Shown piece after piece: positions 36,269 through 47,844 of a DNA stretch of 64,000 bases. The notes under the pieces were generated by a model. The model was not told the DNA's origin. It did not search any database and was given only the letters and a program-made list of their open reading frames with translations. Position 1 is the first letter of the stretch; each line of letters starts with the position of its first letter. The stretch comes from Sarcophilus harrisii (lineage: Eukaryota > Chordata > Mammalia > Dasyuromorphia > Dasyuridae): the NCBI RefSeq assembly GCF_902635505.1, contig NC_045431.1:7161001-7225000 (forward strand), read 5' to 3'. A program made the translations under genes and the position numbers.

Positions 36269-37891
36269 CTGACACAGCACATGCAGAGCATTGCAAAATA
36301 CAGACTTTGTTGGAAAATCTAATCTAAGGACTAAAGAATAATGTTAATATATTTCAGGTTCCCTACAGTGCGTCTAAGATTTGAAAATAAGCTGTAAAAC
36401 TACATTTGGGCCTTGAGCCCCTGAGCTAACCCTGCAATCTCACATAAAGTTTATTACTTTGAACTATAAATTCATAAAGGGAGTGTTTCCTTCCCAATGC
36501 ACCAAACAACAAAAACAACAAAACCAAAATACCAAATAAACACATAAACAAAAAAACCCAGTAGCTGAAACATCCATTCATCTGGCAATAGGCAAGTAGT
36601 TTATTCATTCCGAGTTCGGCTGGGGCTCAGAAGACCATGTAGAATCCTTGTCAGAGATCTCTGAAAAAAAGAAAATCAAAAAGATAAGAAAAAAAAAAGG
36701 TGATGTCATTCATTTCCGACTTAACTCATTTAACTGCTCTTTTGAGTCTCAAAGCAACACTCGATGCTGATTAAATCTCTGGCTCACAGTGCCTCTGTTT
36801 CCTTCTTCTGAACGTTGTCTGGAGGGACAGTGAGTAGCTCCAAGAACTGGGTGAGAGCCTTCTGATTCTGAAATTCTCTGACTAGGGTTCAGAAGCTCTA
36901 GCTTCCAGACACTCCCATTTCTGGAGCTCAATTTCTTTATCAGAGGAGGGAGAATTTCCTCATCAGTAAAACACAGAGGACAGACTAGACCCCAGCCCCT
37001 GCCCCCAGAGGCATCTTAGGTGAATGCAAAACTCCCCAACTAGGATAATCTATTCAAAGTTATTACCTGGCTATACATGTTTCCACACAATCAGGAGGGT
37101 AAAGGACTGAGCCAAAATACCTGCATTTCAGCCCCAACTTGTGTACTGTAATGGATAGTGAGCTAGATCTGGGGTGAGGACTTAGGGTTCCAATCCTGCA
37201 CCTATTTCCCCCCCCCCATTATTCTCATCATTCACCTCAGTCTCCTGGCTTCCCCCAAGCTCCATTTACCTTCTGCGGGAGACTTTTCCTCCCCTCTCCC
37301 TCCCCTCTCCCAGCTGCGGGTACCTTCCCTTGGAGGTCACCTCCCATTTATCTTGCACATGCTCCCGCCCCCCAACTTGTCTCCCCATTTGGATGAGAGC
37401 TCCTACAGAGCCGAGACTGCAGAGTTTGCATTTAGAGAGCATTCTAAGCTTGCAAAGCACATCTTTTCCCATGCTCTGTCACTGGGGTCCTCACTAGAAC
37501 GCTATGAATGGGGATTGTTATTTTTTCCATTTTGCAGACATGGAACCTGCGATTGAGAGAGCTTAAGAAATTGGTCAAGGCTCACACATCTAGTAAGTGG
37601 CTGAGACAAGATTTTAACTCGTTTTCTTGCTTCCAAATCCACCCCAACTGCCTGCATTTAGCACAGTGTTTCACAATAAATCCTTGTTGCCTGAATATAG
37701 TTGGGTCAAGGTAAATGTCAGCAGGGTCTCTATTTTCTTATCTGTAAAATGGAGGCATTGGATTAGTGGGTCTTTAGGGTGTCTCGGGCCCTAAGTCCAT
37801 GATTCTTGGGTCCATCACTGGCCTTAATCTCCTCCCCATGAAACAGCCCCAGGGATCGGGCCCCTTTTCCTGGCTCGGGTGGGAGCTTTAC
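36269..37891 (-). other. FGFBP2: FGFBP2 3'-UTR intron (predicted)
   Basis: The donor is CCCCAG|GTAAAGC at 37892/37891, 16 nt after the stop codon, so a junction there is too close to the stop to trigger nonsense-mediated decay. The intron contains a minus-orientation SINE (37410-37690) and is otherwise unremarkable. Confidence 0.5.
37410..37690 (-). mobile_element. CORE-SINE, minus orientation
   Basis: GAGCATTCTAAGCTTGCAAA, CCATTTTGCAGACATGGAAC, TAAGTGGCTGAGACAAG and a tail with CACAATAAATCCTTGTTGCC follow the SINE order. Confidence 0.55.
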
Positions 37892-37907
37892 CTGGGGGGC
37901 TGGGTCC

Positions 37908-38582
37908 CTAGCCCAGGAAGATGCCGATGATGTACGAGCAGATCTTGTGCAGGGGCTCCCAGCAGTACTCCTTGGCCATCCTCAGGGCCTCCTCCTCTCT
38001 GCGGGCCTGCTGCCCCGGCGGGGTCGGCTTCCCCACTGGGGGGCCCGTGGGCTTGGGTCTCACCACCTTCTTAGCGGACCTTTTGCCCACCTGGGCTTCC
38101 TTGGAGTCTTTCTGGGCAGGCCCCACTTTGGAAGGCCTGGGAGCTTCAGACTGCTGGCTGGAGACAGGGGGCCCCTTCAGGCCGGGGGGCCCCTTCAGGC
38201 TGGAGGCCTCCTGCTTGAGCTGCGCCTCAGGCCCGGCACCCTGGCACAGGGGGGGCTTCAGCACCGGGGCCACCAGGCAGGGCTCACTCAGCCTCCTCAG
38301 GACCAGCACCACCTGGCTCCAGTAGAGCGTCGGGTTGCTGACAAAGGCCCCACAGAGCCCCGGCTTCCCGCTATACTCACACCAGGAGGCCCGGGCCTGG
38401 TTCCTACACTCGAGCCTCAGGCGGATTTCCCCCTGGTCGCTGACCCGCATGGAACAAGCATCCTTGCCCTTGGTCTGGAAGTGAAGGTCTTCCCCAGGAG
38501 GGATTTTCTTCTGCCCCGGGGTCTGTCCCAAAGCCCCAAGACAGCAGCCAGCCAGCAGCAGGAGGCAGGCCCCGAACGCCAT
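37908..38582 (-). CDS. FGFBP2: Fibroblast growth factor-binding protein 2 (KSP37-like)
   Basis: The 224-residue product (human 223) is a secreted member of the FGF-binding protein family; in human it is made by cytotoxic lymphocytes and named KSP37. Residues 1-19 are a signal peptide with LLLLAGCCLGALG matching human LLLVTLSCLGTLG. The segment GEDLHFQTKGKDACSMR (30-46) matches human GEEFHFQTGGRDSCTMR. Eight mature cysteines (43, 59, 68, 77, 102, 113, 207, 215) match the family spacing: CRN then WCEY, YWSQ, RRL, SSLKG. A Pro/Lys-rich linker (about 130-195) precedes EYCWEPLHKICSYIIGIFLG, equivalent to human EHCWKPFQALCAFLISFFRG. I chose the Met at 38582 because the signal peptide follows it directly; an in-frame extension to 38855 is open only because the upstream repeat unit is 15 bp. 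Single coding exon. Confidence 0.96.
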   Translation of the reverse strand: MAFGACLLLLAGCCLGALGQTPGQKKIPPGEDLHFQTKGKDACSMRVSDQGEIRLRLECRNQARASWCEYSGKPGLCGAFVSNPTLYWSQVVLVLRRLSEPCLVAPVLKPPLCQGAGPEAQLKQEASSLKGPPGLKGPPVSSQQSEAPRPSKVGPAQKDSKEAQVGKRSAKKVVRPKPTGPPVGKPTPPGQQARREEEALRMAKEYCWEPLHKICSYIIGIFLG

Positions 38583-38588
38583 GGCCAG

Positions 38589-38708
38589 CTCCCGGCTCAG
38601 ACCTTCCCTGCTCAGACCTTCCCTGCTCAGACCTTCCCTGCTCAGACCCTCCCTGCTCAGACCTTCCCTGCTCAGACCTTTCTGGCTCAGACCTTCCCGG
38701 CTCAGCCC
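38589..38708 (-). repeat. FGFBP2: Eight tandem copies of a 15-bp unit in the FGFBP2 5' UTR
   Basis: The minus-strand unit is GGTCTGAGCAGGGAA with small changes, repeated eight times and ending six bases before the FGFBP2 ATG. Fifteen is a multiple of three, so the frame stays open and would read GLSRE repeatedly. Each unit has an in-frame CTG with G at -3. It fills nearly the whole predicted 5' UTR. Confidence 0.93.
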
Positions 38709-38744
38709 CAAGCAGGGAAGGGCCCACAGCCCGGGTGGCCCCGA

Positions 38745-38750
38745 CTTAAA
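38745..38750 (-). promoter_or_regulatory. FGFBP2: Candidate FGFBP2 TATA-like element
   Basis: The minus strand reads CCACCCTTTAAGTCGGGGCC. TTTAAG is a weak TATA variant 163-168 bp upstream of the ATG and would place the start near 38718, just before the 15-bp repeats. No CCAAT box was seen nearby. Confidence 0.4.
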
Positions 38751-38929
38751 GGGTGGCTGCACAAAGCCCCCTTTATCCTTCCTGGTGGGCTGAATCCTGG
38801 ATGAAAAAGCCAACTGTTTCTCCAGGGCTAAGTTAGAGGGAGTGTCAAATGGCAACTGGGCTCCCTCCTGGAAGGGGCTGTTCTAAGTATATCCAGGATG
38901 GACCAACTCAGCGAGCCCTGGGGCCTGTC

Positions 38930-39090
38930 ACACTCACACACACACACACACACACTCACACACACACACTCACACTCACTCACACACACACACTCACACA
39001 GACACATTCACATACACACACACTCAAACATACACTCACACACACACTCACTCACACACACACTCACACACACTCACACACACACACACT
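38930..39090. repeat. (CA)n tract with CACT interruptions
   Basis: About 160 bp of CACACA and CACTCACA repeats starting some 180 bp upstream of the FGFBP2 TATA-like element; long alternating purine-pyrimidine DNA. Confidence 0.97.
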
Positions 39091-40504
39091 GGGATGAAGG
39101 GAGGCAATGTTTTCCCTGGCTCAGTTACTTTTAGCCTTGTTTCTGAGCTGGAGTCTACCATGAGGGGCAGACAAGGTGAGTCCCTGAGAGGAAGAAGAAA
39201 AGGTTCCTCCTCTTCCTCTTGCCGCTCCCATTGCTGGCTGTGCTGAACAATCTGCCAGAGGCACCTCTCCCCAGGTGGCAGGGACGCCCGCCCCCCCCTC
39301 CACCACAGCAGCAAAAGCGCGGCTTCGCCTGGGTACTGACCCAGTGTCCTTGCTGACCCCCAGGACCCCCGTCCTCCCAGGAGAATAAAGGCGGCTGGTG
39401 CTGGGCCCAGGAGTTACTGCAGCGAGAAGCCCAGAGGAGAGCGGGGTGGCAGGCCCTGCGGCCGGTGGCGTAGGGTCCCAGCAGCCAACTCAGACGCTCC
39501 ATGACTGTTTTGAGCTGAGCCAGGACTTTGTGGGAAAGGCAGCCTGATCTGGGTGGGACCTTGGCGTTTCTTTTGGTAAAAATCCATCTGGACCCCTGCA
39601 GGAATTACTCAGAGGATATTTATTGGAGCCCGGCACCGTGGCGGGCACTGGAGGGACGGCAAGCCACACACAAAGTCCCTTTGTCCACATTTTCTGCTGT
39701 GTCCTCCCTGATCTAGGTGAAGCCATGATGGCTCCAGTGAAATAAGGCAAGCATTCTGCAGCCCTTCAAAGCTGACGTGCACGTTGCATGTTATTATTTT
39801 GAAATGAATGGAAAGCATTGATTAAGTGCCAAGCACGGCTCTAATTGCTGGGGGTGCAGATTTTAAAATGGCAATTGCCCGCCCCCCACCCCAGAAGCTT
39901 GCCCTCTCTCTGGGTGTTCCTGATCACTCTCTCCACTCATTATGCAGTGGGTCCCCCAGAGGGTCAGTATTCCTACCGATGTTCTTCCTAACAGCGTGAG
40001 CGCAGTTCCACAAGCCTTGGGAGCTCCTTTCCTCTCCTGCCTTAGCCGGACACTGGCGGGGCAGAGATTTAGCTTCCTATGTCATTGAGAAGATAAAGAG
40101 CATCTCTTAGGGATTCCCTTAGTTCTTCTCCTTTCTTTTCAAAGTTTTGTCTCCATCATCCACTCTTCCCACTTTCTCTTTCCCTGCCCTGGACATTGAG
40201 CTAAGCAAGTGCCCTGGAGAAGCTCACATTCAAATGGAAGAGACATGTACAGAAATACGGGGCCAGCTTTTTAGGCTTCCCTTCCATTGCTTCACCCACG
40301 AGGCTCCAGCAATTGCTTCTTCTCTCTCTCTCAAATGTTTTCAATCTCCCTTTTGTCCCCGGTTCCTTCTAACCCACCTATAAACGTGTTCCGATTGCTC
40401 CTTTCTCTTATTCTTTCAGTAGAGAGAAGGAAAAGTATCCATTTCTACTGCTAGCCCCTTAGGACTTCTGGGACTTTCTACCCATCTCTCAAACCCATTC
40501 ATAC

Positions 40505-40630
40505 ACTTGTTGTTTCCCTCAGTTGGAGGGCAAGCTTCTTGGGTGGGGAGCGAACTGTGCAATTTGAAAAACTGTACCTCCAATCATTAGGACAGTGCCT
40601 AGCACTTAATAAAGGCTTTTCATTCATTTC
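40505..40630 (+). mobile_element. CORE/L2-type 3' tail
   Basis: GGAGGGCAAGCTTCTTGGG, CAATCATTAGGACAGTGCCT, AGCACTTAATAAAGGC. Same order as 31510-31612. Confidence 0.65.
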
Positions 40631-43489
40631 AAAATAATAACATCTAACTTCAAAATCAGAACATCCAACATTCATGTAGCCTGCAAAAGTCTTATTTCAT
40701 TTCATTTGAGCCACTATGGCTTCAGCTAGATGCCCAGCGCCTGCCCCTACCTTGAATCATAGCACTAGAAACAGGTTCGGCAAGACGGACTTCTCACCCG
40801 CTTGGCTGATTTTAGCTCTTCCACCCATTCTGAAACTTCCTTTCCCCCTCACCCTTCTCCACCTTGTCTACAACCACTCAAAGGCCGGGCGCTCCCATTT
40901 GTGGAACGAATTCTCTTGCCAGACTAAATGGCTTTTTAGCTCTAAACCTGGGTCTCCTTGGAAAGTCCCCATTAGCTCTTTACTCATTGGCAAAGCTAAT
41001 TTGACAAACGTAGCCTAAGGCAATGGCCATTGTACAGTTTTCCTGATTCTTAGCTATAGCTCCAACCACATCCTCCTTTTGGGATGCGGAGTCCTTCCCC
41101 CCAGGCGGGAAGTTGGAGACCATATATTTTAACAACTTAGTAAATAAAAACCCAATGAGCATATAATAATAGACACAAAAATTTTACTTTCCCCATTACT
41201 CCTTTCTCCCTCTTCCTCCAGTTAAATAATTAGGCAGGATCAACCTACTGTCTTCAGCATGAGATTGGGGGAAAAGCCAATTTTTTGCTCTCTTAGGAGA
41301 TTTCTGAACCTCGCGATAAATGAAAACATAGTCTCTGTTGTTTTTTGTTGTTGTAGAGAAGAGTGTGATCAGATTTTTGTTTCTACGGATAAGTCTTATA
41401 GAAGTCTGAAATAGAAAAAATCCACCACCAATGGGGCTTTAGTCTAAGAGGGAGGTCTGGAAATCCAGACCTTGTTCTGACTAAGAAACATAGACTTAAA
41501 CACCTAGAACTTAGAGAGACCAGGGAAGTTGCAGTCAATTTCCTAGAAGTCATTACATCTTAGTCCCAATTTGCTAAAGCATCAACTTATTGGATTGCTA
41601 GTTCCTCCATCATGGAAACCCAATACCACGAATCTGGACATCTGGATATGTCTCGGAAAGCATAAAGAGTAGTCCATATAAATTTCCACAGATATCCAAA
41701 GAAAGGGCAGAGTTTGTTCAAAGCACCAAATGTAGTATCGCCCTGCCCTTTCCTCTCGGCCAATCCTAGCTCTCCTTCATCACCTGCTCCATGACACAGC
41801 CTGACTCCAGGTGCTTATTGTTATGGACAGAAGCTGTACTTAGAGACAAAACTTTGGCTCCAAACACTCAAGACTACAGAGAGCTTCCTGAGCAAGCTTG
41901 AGCAAGTCACTTGGCTAGGATTTAGAACTGGAAAGGATTCTAGAAATCACACAGTCCAATCCTCTCATTTTGCAAAGGATGGAACTGGGCCCAAAAGGAT
42001 TTAGGGATCAACCATCCTTTGGAACCAAAAACCTAATAATAAAAGAAGATGTAGAAAGGAAACATTGAGCAAGATGAGATAAAGGGCAAAAACAAGAGAG
42101 GCAAGTGAACCAAAAGGACCCAAGGTGCCATTTCTGCCCTTTGGATGTAACTTAGGAAGTCTGGGTTCCATGCCTCTAAATTATTTCCCATTTCTCACTT
42201 GTTCCATGTTTCCCAGTCAGGCTTGGATTGTCACAGGCGACCTTCACACAGCTGTCCACCATAGTCTTGCCATCTCCCGGGATGTAACAGTTTGTTCAAA
42301 TGGCTTCCCAGTGTGGCAGCATGTATGGCTTCTTGTGACCTGGAATGGCCCTTCCACTCTGCCCATCTGGAAGGGAGACCACACTGCCAAGCACTTTCTT
42401 TTAAGCCAAGAGAAGGGTATGGTTTTGAACAGGGATTACCCCAATCCACGCCTCCTGTGCCCAGCCCTTGGCCTGAAGATATGGAGGCCGTGTCGGACAC
42501 CTCCCTTGGCTCTGACAGGGGTCATTTTCCTGCTGATTTAATGCTCCAAATCCCGACCGCTTGCTCTGACCATCTGTTCCTTTGGAGCCACATGACTGCT
42601 CTCATTGGGAAGAATCAAGGGGAGCAAAGAGGACAAAGAGGAAATACAAGAAATTGCTCCAAAATTCTAGACAGAGCCCATATTTAACAGGCCATTGCTC
42701 CATGAAAAAACATTAGTCAAACAAATCTAACCTCCGTGGCAAGGTTTGTGGGAGGGAATGGTTTGGGAATTTCATGGAGAAGCCTTTCCTTCTACCACAT
42801 CCCGAGTTCCCATACACCACATGCACCATGTGTGAGCACAGGGGGATTCTCGGCCATTCCAATTTGCTCTGAGAAAACTGGCAGAAGCAAATGCCGGGAG
42901 CCTCCATGAATAATCTGGTCATATCTCCTCAAATCTCACCTTAAACCAGCTTTGGAATGGGTAAAAACAGCCTGCACTGACTGGTGTGGTCGGAAGCAGG
43001 CTATGTACATAATTAATCATAACCTAAATTAGTCACGTACATATTCACACCCTAGTTAGCCCCTTTGGAGAACCAGCATCCAACCAAAGATATGTAACAG
43101 TGACTCACTCACTAGAAATTACTCTGATTTACATCTCTACAATCACAAAATTCTTCCACTTAGTTCTCTCAGCCACCTTATGAGATAGACAGGGTGAGTG
43201 AAAGAATAGCCCCATTTTAGAGTCCACACCATCATCCCCAGACCAATGTTGGATGCATCTGCTCCTCCTCCAGTACCATAATGGTGGCAATGGCAGAGCT
43301 CTAAATCTCAATAGTTTTCTTTTATGACCTGTGGCCTTCGTTGAATCATTCAGCATTCCCAGGACTCCTTCCCTCCTCCTTCTCCTCCTCTACTTTTCCT
43401 AGAATACTTCATCTAGAGCTTTTCTTTGCCCTCATCACATTATACTATGCAGCACATGCATTTGGGCTAGTGTATCCTCCAGAATTTTT

Positions 43490-43700
43490 GATCACAATAC
43501 ACATTTATGTAGCACTCTGAGGATTCCAAGATAGCTTTTGTTACACTGTCCATTGAGGTATACAGTGCAAGGATTACTGACACATTTTACAGATGAAGAA
43601 CCCGAGACATAGGGGAGCTAAGGGACTTGATGATCATATACTAGTGAGGAAGTTGTTCAGGTGTTTGGACTTCAGATCAACTAGTCTCTTTCTCCTACAT
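43490..43700 (-). mobile_element. CORE-SINE, minus orientation
   Basis: CATTTATGTAGCACTCTGAG, CACATTTTACAGATGAAGAA, ACTAGTGAGGAAGTTGTTCA then a cytosine-rich end. Inverted SINE block order. Confidence 0.6.
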
Positions 43701-44234
43701 CAATCACACCATCTAGGCAGAAATCGCTTCTTTAAAAACTCATTTGAAAATAATGGGTCCGGTATATTGGCTTAGAAATCCACCCCATTATCTTATTTCC
43801 AAATATTACACATTCTATGTTGTGTCAGGGTGCCATAATGGAAGTTCCTTCATGGGAACTTACAGATATTTTCAAGGTCATTTTGGTGACTTACCTTGTG
43901 ACATAGAGTTAGCACTGTTCATAATTGTTCCTAAATGAAGATTTGAGAGATTTTAGAGAAGAATACATTTAGGGCTAGATAAATGCTACCTCAAGAACAC
44001 ACAAACACATCTCAGAGGAACTCTAACACCTCCAGAGAAAGCCTTTCCTCAGCACCAGGACTGCCATCAGGACACATCATTTTGCTTTAGCAAAAAGAGG
44101 TCTCAAGTGGTTCTGCCATCTTGCTCCGCCATGTTCCCTGTGTAATTACAGTGTAAATACCAGCCCAGAGGCCTGGGTATTTTTATATTTAGCTGCAGCC
44201 CAAAGGCAGTCTTGGAGTGAGAAAGAAAAGATTC

Positions 44235-44730
44235 ATCCATCCATCGATCCTTCAAACTAGCATTTGTAAGCAAGTACTCTGTGCCAGGCTCTGGGCTAGC
44301 TGTTGGAAGTACAAAAGTAAAAAGAGACCCTGACTTACTTGGAAGTTTGGTAGGGGAGGGAGTGTGCACATAAACAGGTTTATGCAAAATTACTACAAGA
44401 TAATTTGGGGAGCAGAGAGAGGTAAGAGACGTCATGTAAACCATTCGTGTAGTAGGTGATTATTGAAGTGAGCTTTGAAGGAAATTGCGGATTCCCATTT
44501 TAGGACTGGGAGGACGGTGTGCAAAGGCTGAGATGAGATGGAATGTGGGGTGTAAGGAACAGGGAGGGGTTTTGGCTGGATTGTAGTATTTGGTAATGGG
44601 TATAATACGCGAGAAGCTGGAAAGGCAGGATGTGGCCAGGGTGTAAAAGACCTTAAATGTTAGATACTAACAGCAATATCATCTTGAGAATAATGCTGAG
44701 GGACTAAGTCATTTTGATGATTGCAGATAC
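44235..44730. mobile_element. Long L2/CORE-type repeat copy
   Basis: Starts with a CAAACTAGCATTTGTAAGCA block, then TGTGCCAGGCTCTGGGCTAG, followed by a purine-rich body (GGTAGGGGAGGGAGTG, GAGTGAGCTTTGAAGG-like, GGAGGACGGTGTGCAAAGGC, AGGATGTGGCCAGGGTG). This is the longest copy of the family here, about 500 bp. Confidence 0.6.
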
Positions 44731-44779
44731 ACAAATCAAAAATAAAGGTCGTAGAAGAAAGATGATGTTTGCATCCTGG

Positions 44780-45063
44780 GAAAGAAATGCTAAATAGAAG
44801 TAAATATTGACTAATTTCACATATATATGCATGGGTGTGTGTCTATTTATGTCTAATGGTAACCATTTCTAGGTAGGAAAAAAGGAAGAAAAAAATGAAA
44901 AAATAAAGAAATTTGCATGGAAACATTGGTTTATATTTGAAAGGAATAGCAAGTTGTATACAGTAGATTGGCAGCGTCATGTACAATCATCCTTGTCTAT
45001 TGTACGATTATGGAAATGTTTCTTTTGTTTCATGAATTGAAAATAAAATAAATTTTTTAAAAA
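44780..45063 (+). mobile_element. L1-like 3' end
   Basis: CATGGAAACATTGGTTTATA, GTACAATCATCCTTGTCTAT, GAAATGTTTCTTTTGTTTCA then TGAATTGAAAATAAAATAAA and an A/T-rich end. Assigned from the tail; the 5' limit is uncertain. Confidence 0.5.
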
Positions 45064-45099
45064 GTCAAAAAAGAGAGCTTAGATTTATATTAGGGGAAG

Positions 45100-45340
45100 T
45101 CAGGTCTTAGTGTTGGACCTGAAATCAGGAAGACTCAAATTCAAATTTGTTTTAAAAATTTATTTTATTTTTAATTTATGTAATAAAACATGCATTTCCA
45201 CCAAGGGTATGACCTTGGGTCACATAACCTCTGTCAGGTTCAATTTGCTCATCTATAAAATAGATTTAATAATAGCACCAATAAAATCTGGTGAGAACAG
45301 AATGAGAACATTTAAAGCACTGCATAAATTCTCGTTATAA
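45100..45340 (+). mobile_element. CORE-SINE interrupted by an A/T-rich insertion
   Basis: GAAATCAGGAAGACTCAAAT comes first. About 60 bp of T/A-rich sequence (45145-45200) breaks the copy, then ATGACCTTGGGTCACATAAC, TTGCTCATCTATAAAATAGA and TTTAAAGCACTGCATAAAT resume it. Confidence 0.6.
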
Positions 45341-46277
45341 CCATTTGATCCTACTGAATGGTGCCCTAATTAGCATTTATAGCAGGAATATTCTTTGTGC
45401 CTCCCAGATTGATTTTGAAATCTTCCTGATTGTGGCAACTTTTCTGGCCATTCATTTTCTTTTAGTTATTCCTGATACAGCAGATGCTGTGGGGATACTG
45501 ATTCTGGATGGGACTGAGGTTTTAAACCCAATCCACCCTGAATGGTTAAAGCACTGCATCGGCTATCAAGGAAATTCATATTTAAAGTTTTTTTTGCTTG
45601 TATTCCATTGACTTTTTTTTTTTTTTTTTTACAGGAAATCTTGCTCCAGTTCCATGTGTGATCACACCTTCCCTTTCCATCTCACAAATACACTCATTTA
45701 GCAAATGGCTGCTGCTCTATCCAAACCATTGGTGTTCCCCGGGCTAGAGATGGGAGTTAAGATGCCAGCAGTCAGAGCAGAAGGAAGTCTGCGGTGGAAG
45801 CCAGGAAGAGAATAATGAAAAGCACTTCACCTATGACATCAAGAATCAGAACTGGAGAATGGGAAAGGAATGGGCAGCCTGGGAGCAGGAAGCCAGAAGG
45901 GCAGGCTGGGGTCAGTCTAGAGGGGAAGAAGAAACAGATGTAGAGCAGAATATTAAGGACGAAGCAAAGGGAGTGAGAGAGGGAAAGAAAAAACAAACTA
46001 AGATGAGAACAGAGCTATTCAGTCATGGTCCAACTGGGGGCTGAGCTCTAGCAAAACAACTTTTCACAGTAGGTTTGTTTTAAACCATGAAGTCTTTTTT
46101 TTTTTAATTACTGATATTAATTTCTTTTACATCACAGGAACACCTCCAGCTCTGAGAGGGAAAAATCAGGACACTCAAAGGAGCATATCAAGCAAATCTG
46201 AATGGATGCCATCTCCCACACTCAGAGTACGCTGCCTTTGCTAAGGGAGTTGGGAAGTACATTATTTCAGGTTTCCC

Positions 46278-46353
46278 CCAAGGCCAGGTTTGGTCTGTAT
46301 TACAACATGTGCGAAGTTGGATGTGTTGTAATATAGACCAAACTTGGCCCTGG
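46278..46353. repeat. Imperfect inverted repeat: 31-bp arms, 14-nt loop
   Basis: The left arm (46278-46308, GGCCAGGTTTGGTCTGTATT core) pairs with the right arm (46323-46353, AATATAGACCAAACTTGGCC core) at about 27 of 31 positions. The loop is GTGCGAAGTTGGAT. The arms are free of simple repeats; a TG/TA-rich tract follows on the right. It could be a small palindromic MITE, a double-foldback, or a pre-miRNA-like hairpin. Confidence 0.85.
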
Positions 46354-46545
46354 ATGAAAGCGTGTGCATTCACATGTATTTATGAACACACATGCACATA
46401 TAGTGTGTGTGTGTGTATATGTATTTATATATATACACATATAGACATTATGGGTATATATATATATATATTTATGCATATATGTAATGTGGGTGAGATA
46501 GCAAATGATGTGGTTTGTAGGCACCAGATGAGGTGATTTAGGGGA

Positions 46546-47165
46546 GCACCAAATGTTGGGGTTCGGTCATGTGAAGAATTCACAGTGACCATTCTCTTTG
46601 GCAAAAGGTAGGCTTATTTAGGAGAAGAGAGTCCAGACAAAATAAGAAATATGACAGATGCCAGTAATGGTAGTTAGTTGGGAGAGCACACAGCATCGCG
46701 CCTCCCAACTCCCCATTAGCCAGGAGAAAAGGGACACCCTCCATGAGGTTGGGGCTGGCAGGCTAACTCCTAAGAGGGACTGAAAGAGTTAGCTATCCAC
46801 AAGGAGGAGAAGATCCATAAGGGATAGTGGGGGGAGAGGAGGGACACCCAGTGGCATGGGGAAGGGGAGAAGGAAAAGGCTCCCTGAGGCAGAGTGCCAG
46901 GCAGACTGATCCAAAGGGGTGCAGCCAAGATGGTGGGAGCCATCGACAGGCTGATGGGGGAAATTTAACGTCAGGGACCTGACTGGGATTTCTGGGCTGG
47001 ACACAGCATGTAGAGGTGCCCAGGCCTCCACAGGCATCTGACACAACTTGGATTTGGGGCCAGAGCACCTCCACAGAGGGTGGGACCACGACCTAACCCA
47101 GATCTCTATCAGAGCCTTTTCCCCGCCTGCCCCAGGCAGCAATTCCATCAATGCTCCAGTCTCTT
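46546..47165 (-). mobile_element. Probable ERV LTR-like fragment
   Basis: Read on the minus strand, a stretch with an AAATAAG signal near 46612 runs to GACCGAACCCCAACA at 46555, followed by TTTGGTGCTCCCC, which looks like an LTR 3' end followed by a primer-binding-site-like start. The distal boundary is not clear and no target duplications were found. Treated as a broken fossil; family not assigned. Confidence 0.4.
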
Positions 47166-47229
47166 TGCCAACCCCACCCAGCCTCTGAGGGCCTCATCAG
47201 ATGCAGGCATGTACATTTATATATACATG

Positions 47230-47400
47230 TATATATCTTGTTGAATCATTTTTAGTTGTGTCATTTACTAACTGCAAACCCTGGGCAAAAATCTATAAAA
47301 GGATCTGGAGAGGGAAATGGTAAACCATACGTCGCTTTGCCAAGAGAACCCCCAAAGGGGTCCCAGAGCTGGACACAATCAAACCGATTAAACACTTCTC
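47230..47400 (+). mobile_element. Marsupial tRNA-derived SINE fragment
   Basis: TCATTTACTAACTGCAAACC, CTGGAGAGGGAAATGGTAAA, GCTTTGCCAAGAGAACCCCC, AAAGGGGTCCCAGAGCTGGA. This is the 3' half of the WSINE1-like consensus. Confidence 0.7.
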
Positions 47401-47844
47401 TTGGTATTTTTGGCCAGTCCCATCAATGGCGATTTTTGCCTGACATTTAATAACCACCATAATTTTCCCTCAGTCAGCCTGTTCAGAACCCGGCCACCCT
47501 GGCAAAGTGCTGCAAGTTGAGCCCCCAGCTGTTGGCAGCTGGCAGTTATTCCCCAGGCTTATGGAGAGGCACTGAGGCTGAAGCTGGAGGCAAAGTGGGG
47601 ATTAGAATTAGAAGGGACCCTGAAGGGCCAGTCAGCAAACCACTCTGTACCTACAGCTGAGGAAGCTGAGACCCAGAAAGAGCAAAGTGGGAGCCCAGAT
47701 CCTGATTCCAGACCCAGCTCTTTCCTCCATTCCTGGCTTCACGGAAACCCGAACATAGTCTGCACTTGACAAATTGGAACGTTCAGCTGGCGCAGATGGC
47801 GGCATCCTGGTACAGCTTTCAATTTTATTTTGGAAATAAAAACT

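Noticed and set aside
37947-38804. 285-codon plus-strand frame opposite FGFBP2
   Set aside because: Antisense shadow of a GC-rich coding exon and of the 15-bp repeats; no independent support.
38583-38855. 91-residue N-terminal extension of FGFBP2 from the ATG at 38855
   Set aside because: That ATG is upstream of the predicted TATA-like element, and the signal peptide begins at 38582 as in human. The near-cognate CUG possibility is kept as a finding.
42125-42687. 138- and 131-codon overlapping plus-strand frames
   Set aside because: No domain, no consistent frame, no promoter or splice signals; overlapping frames of similar length suggest chance.
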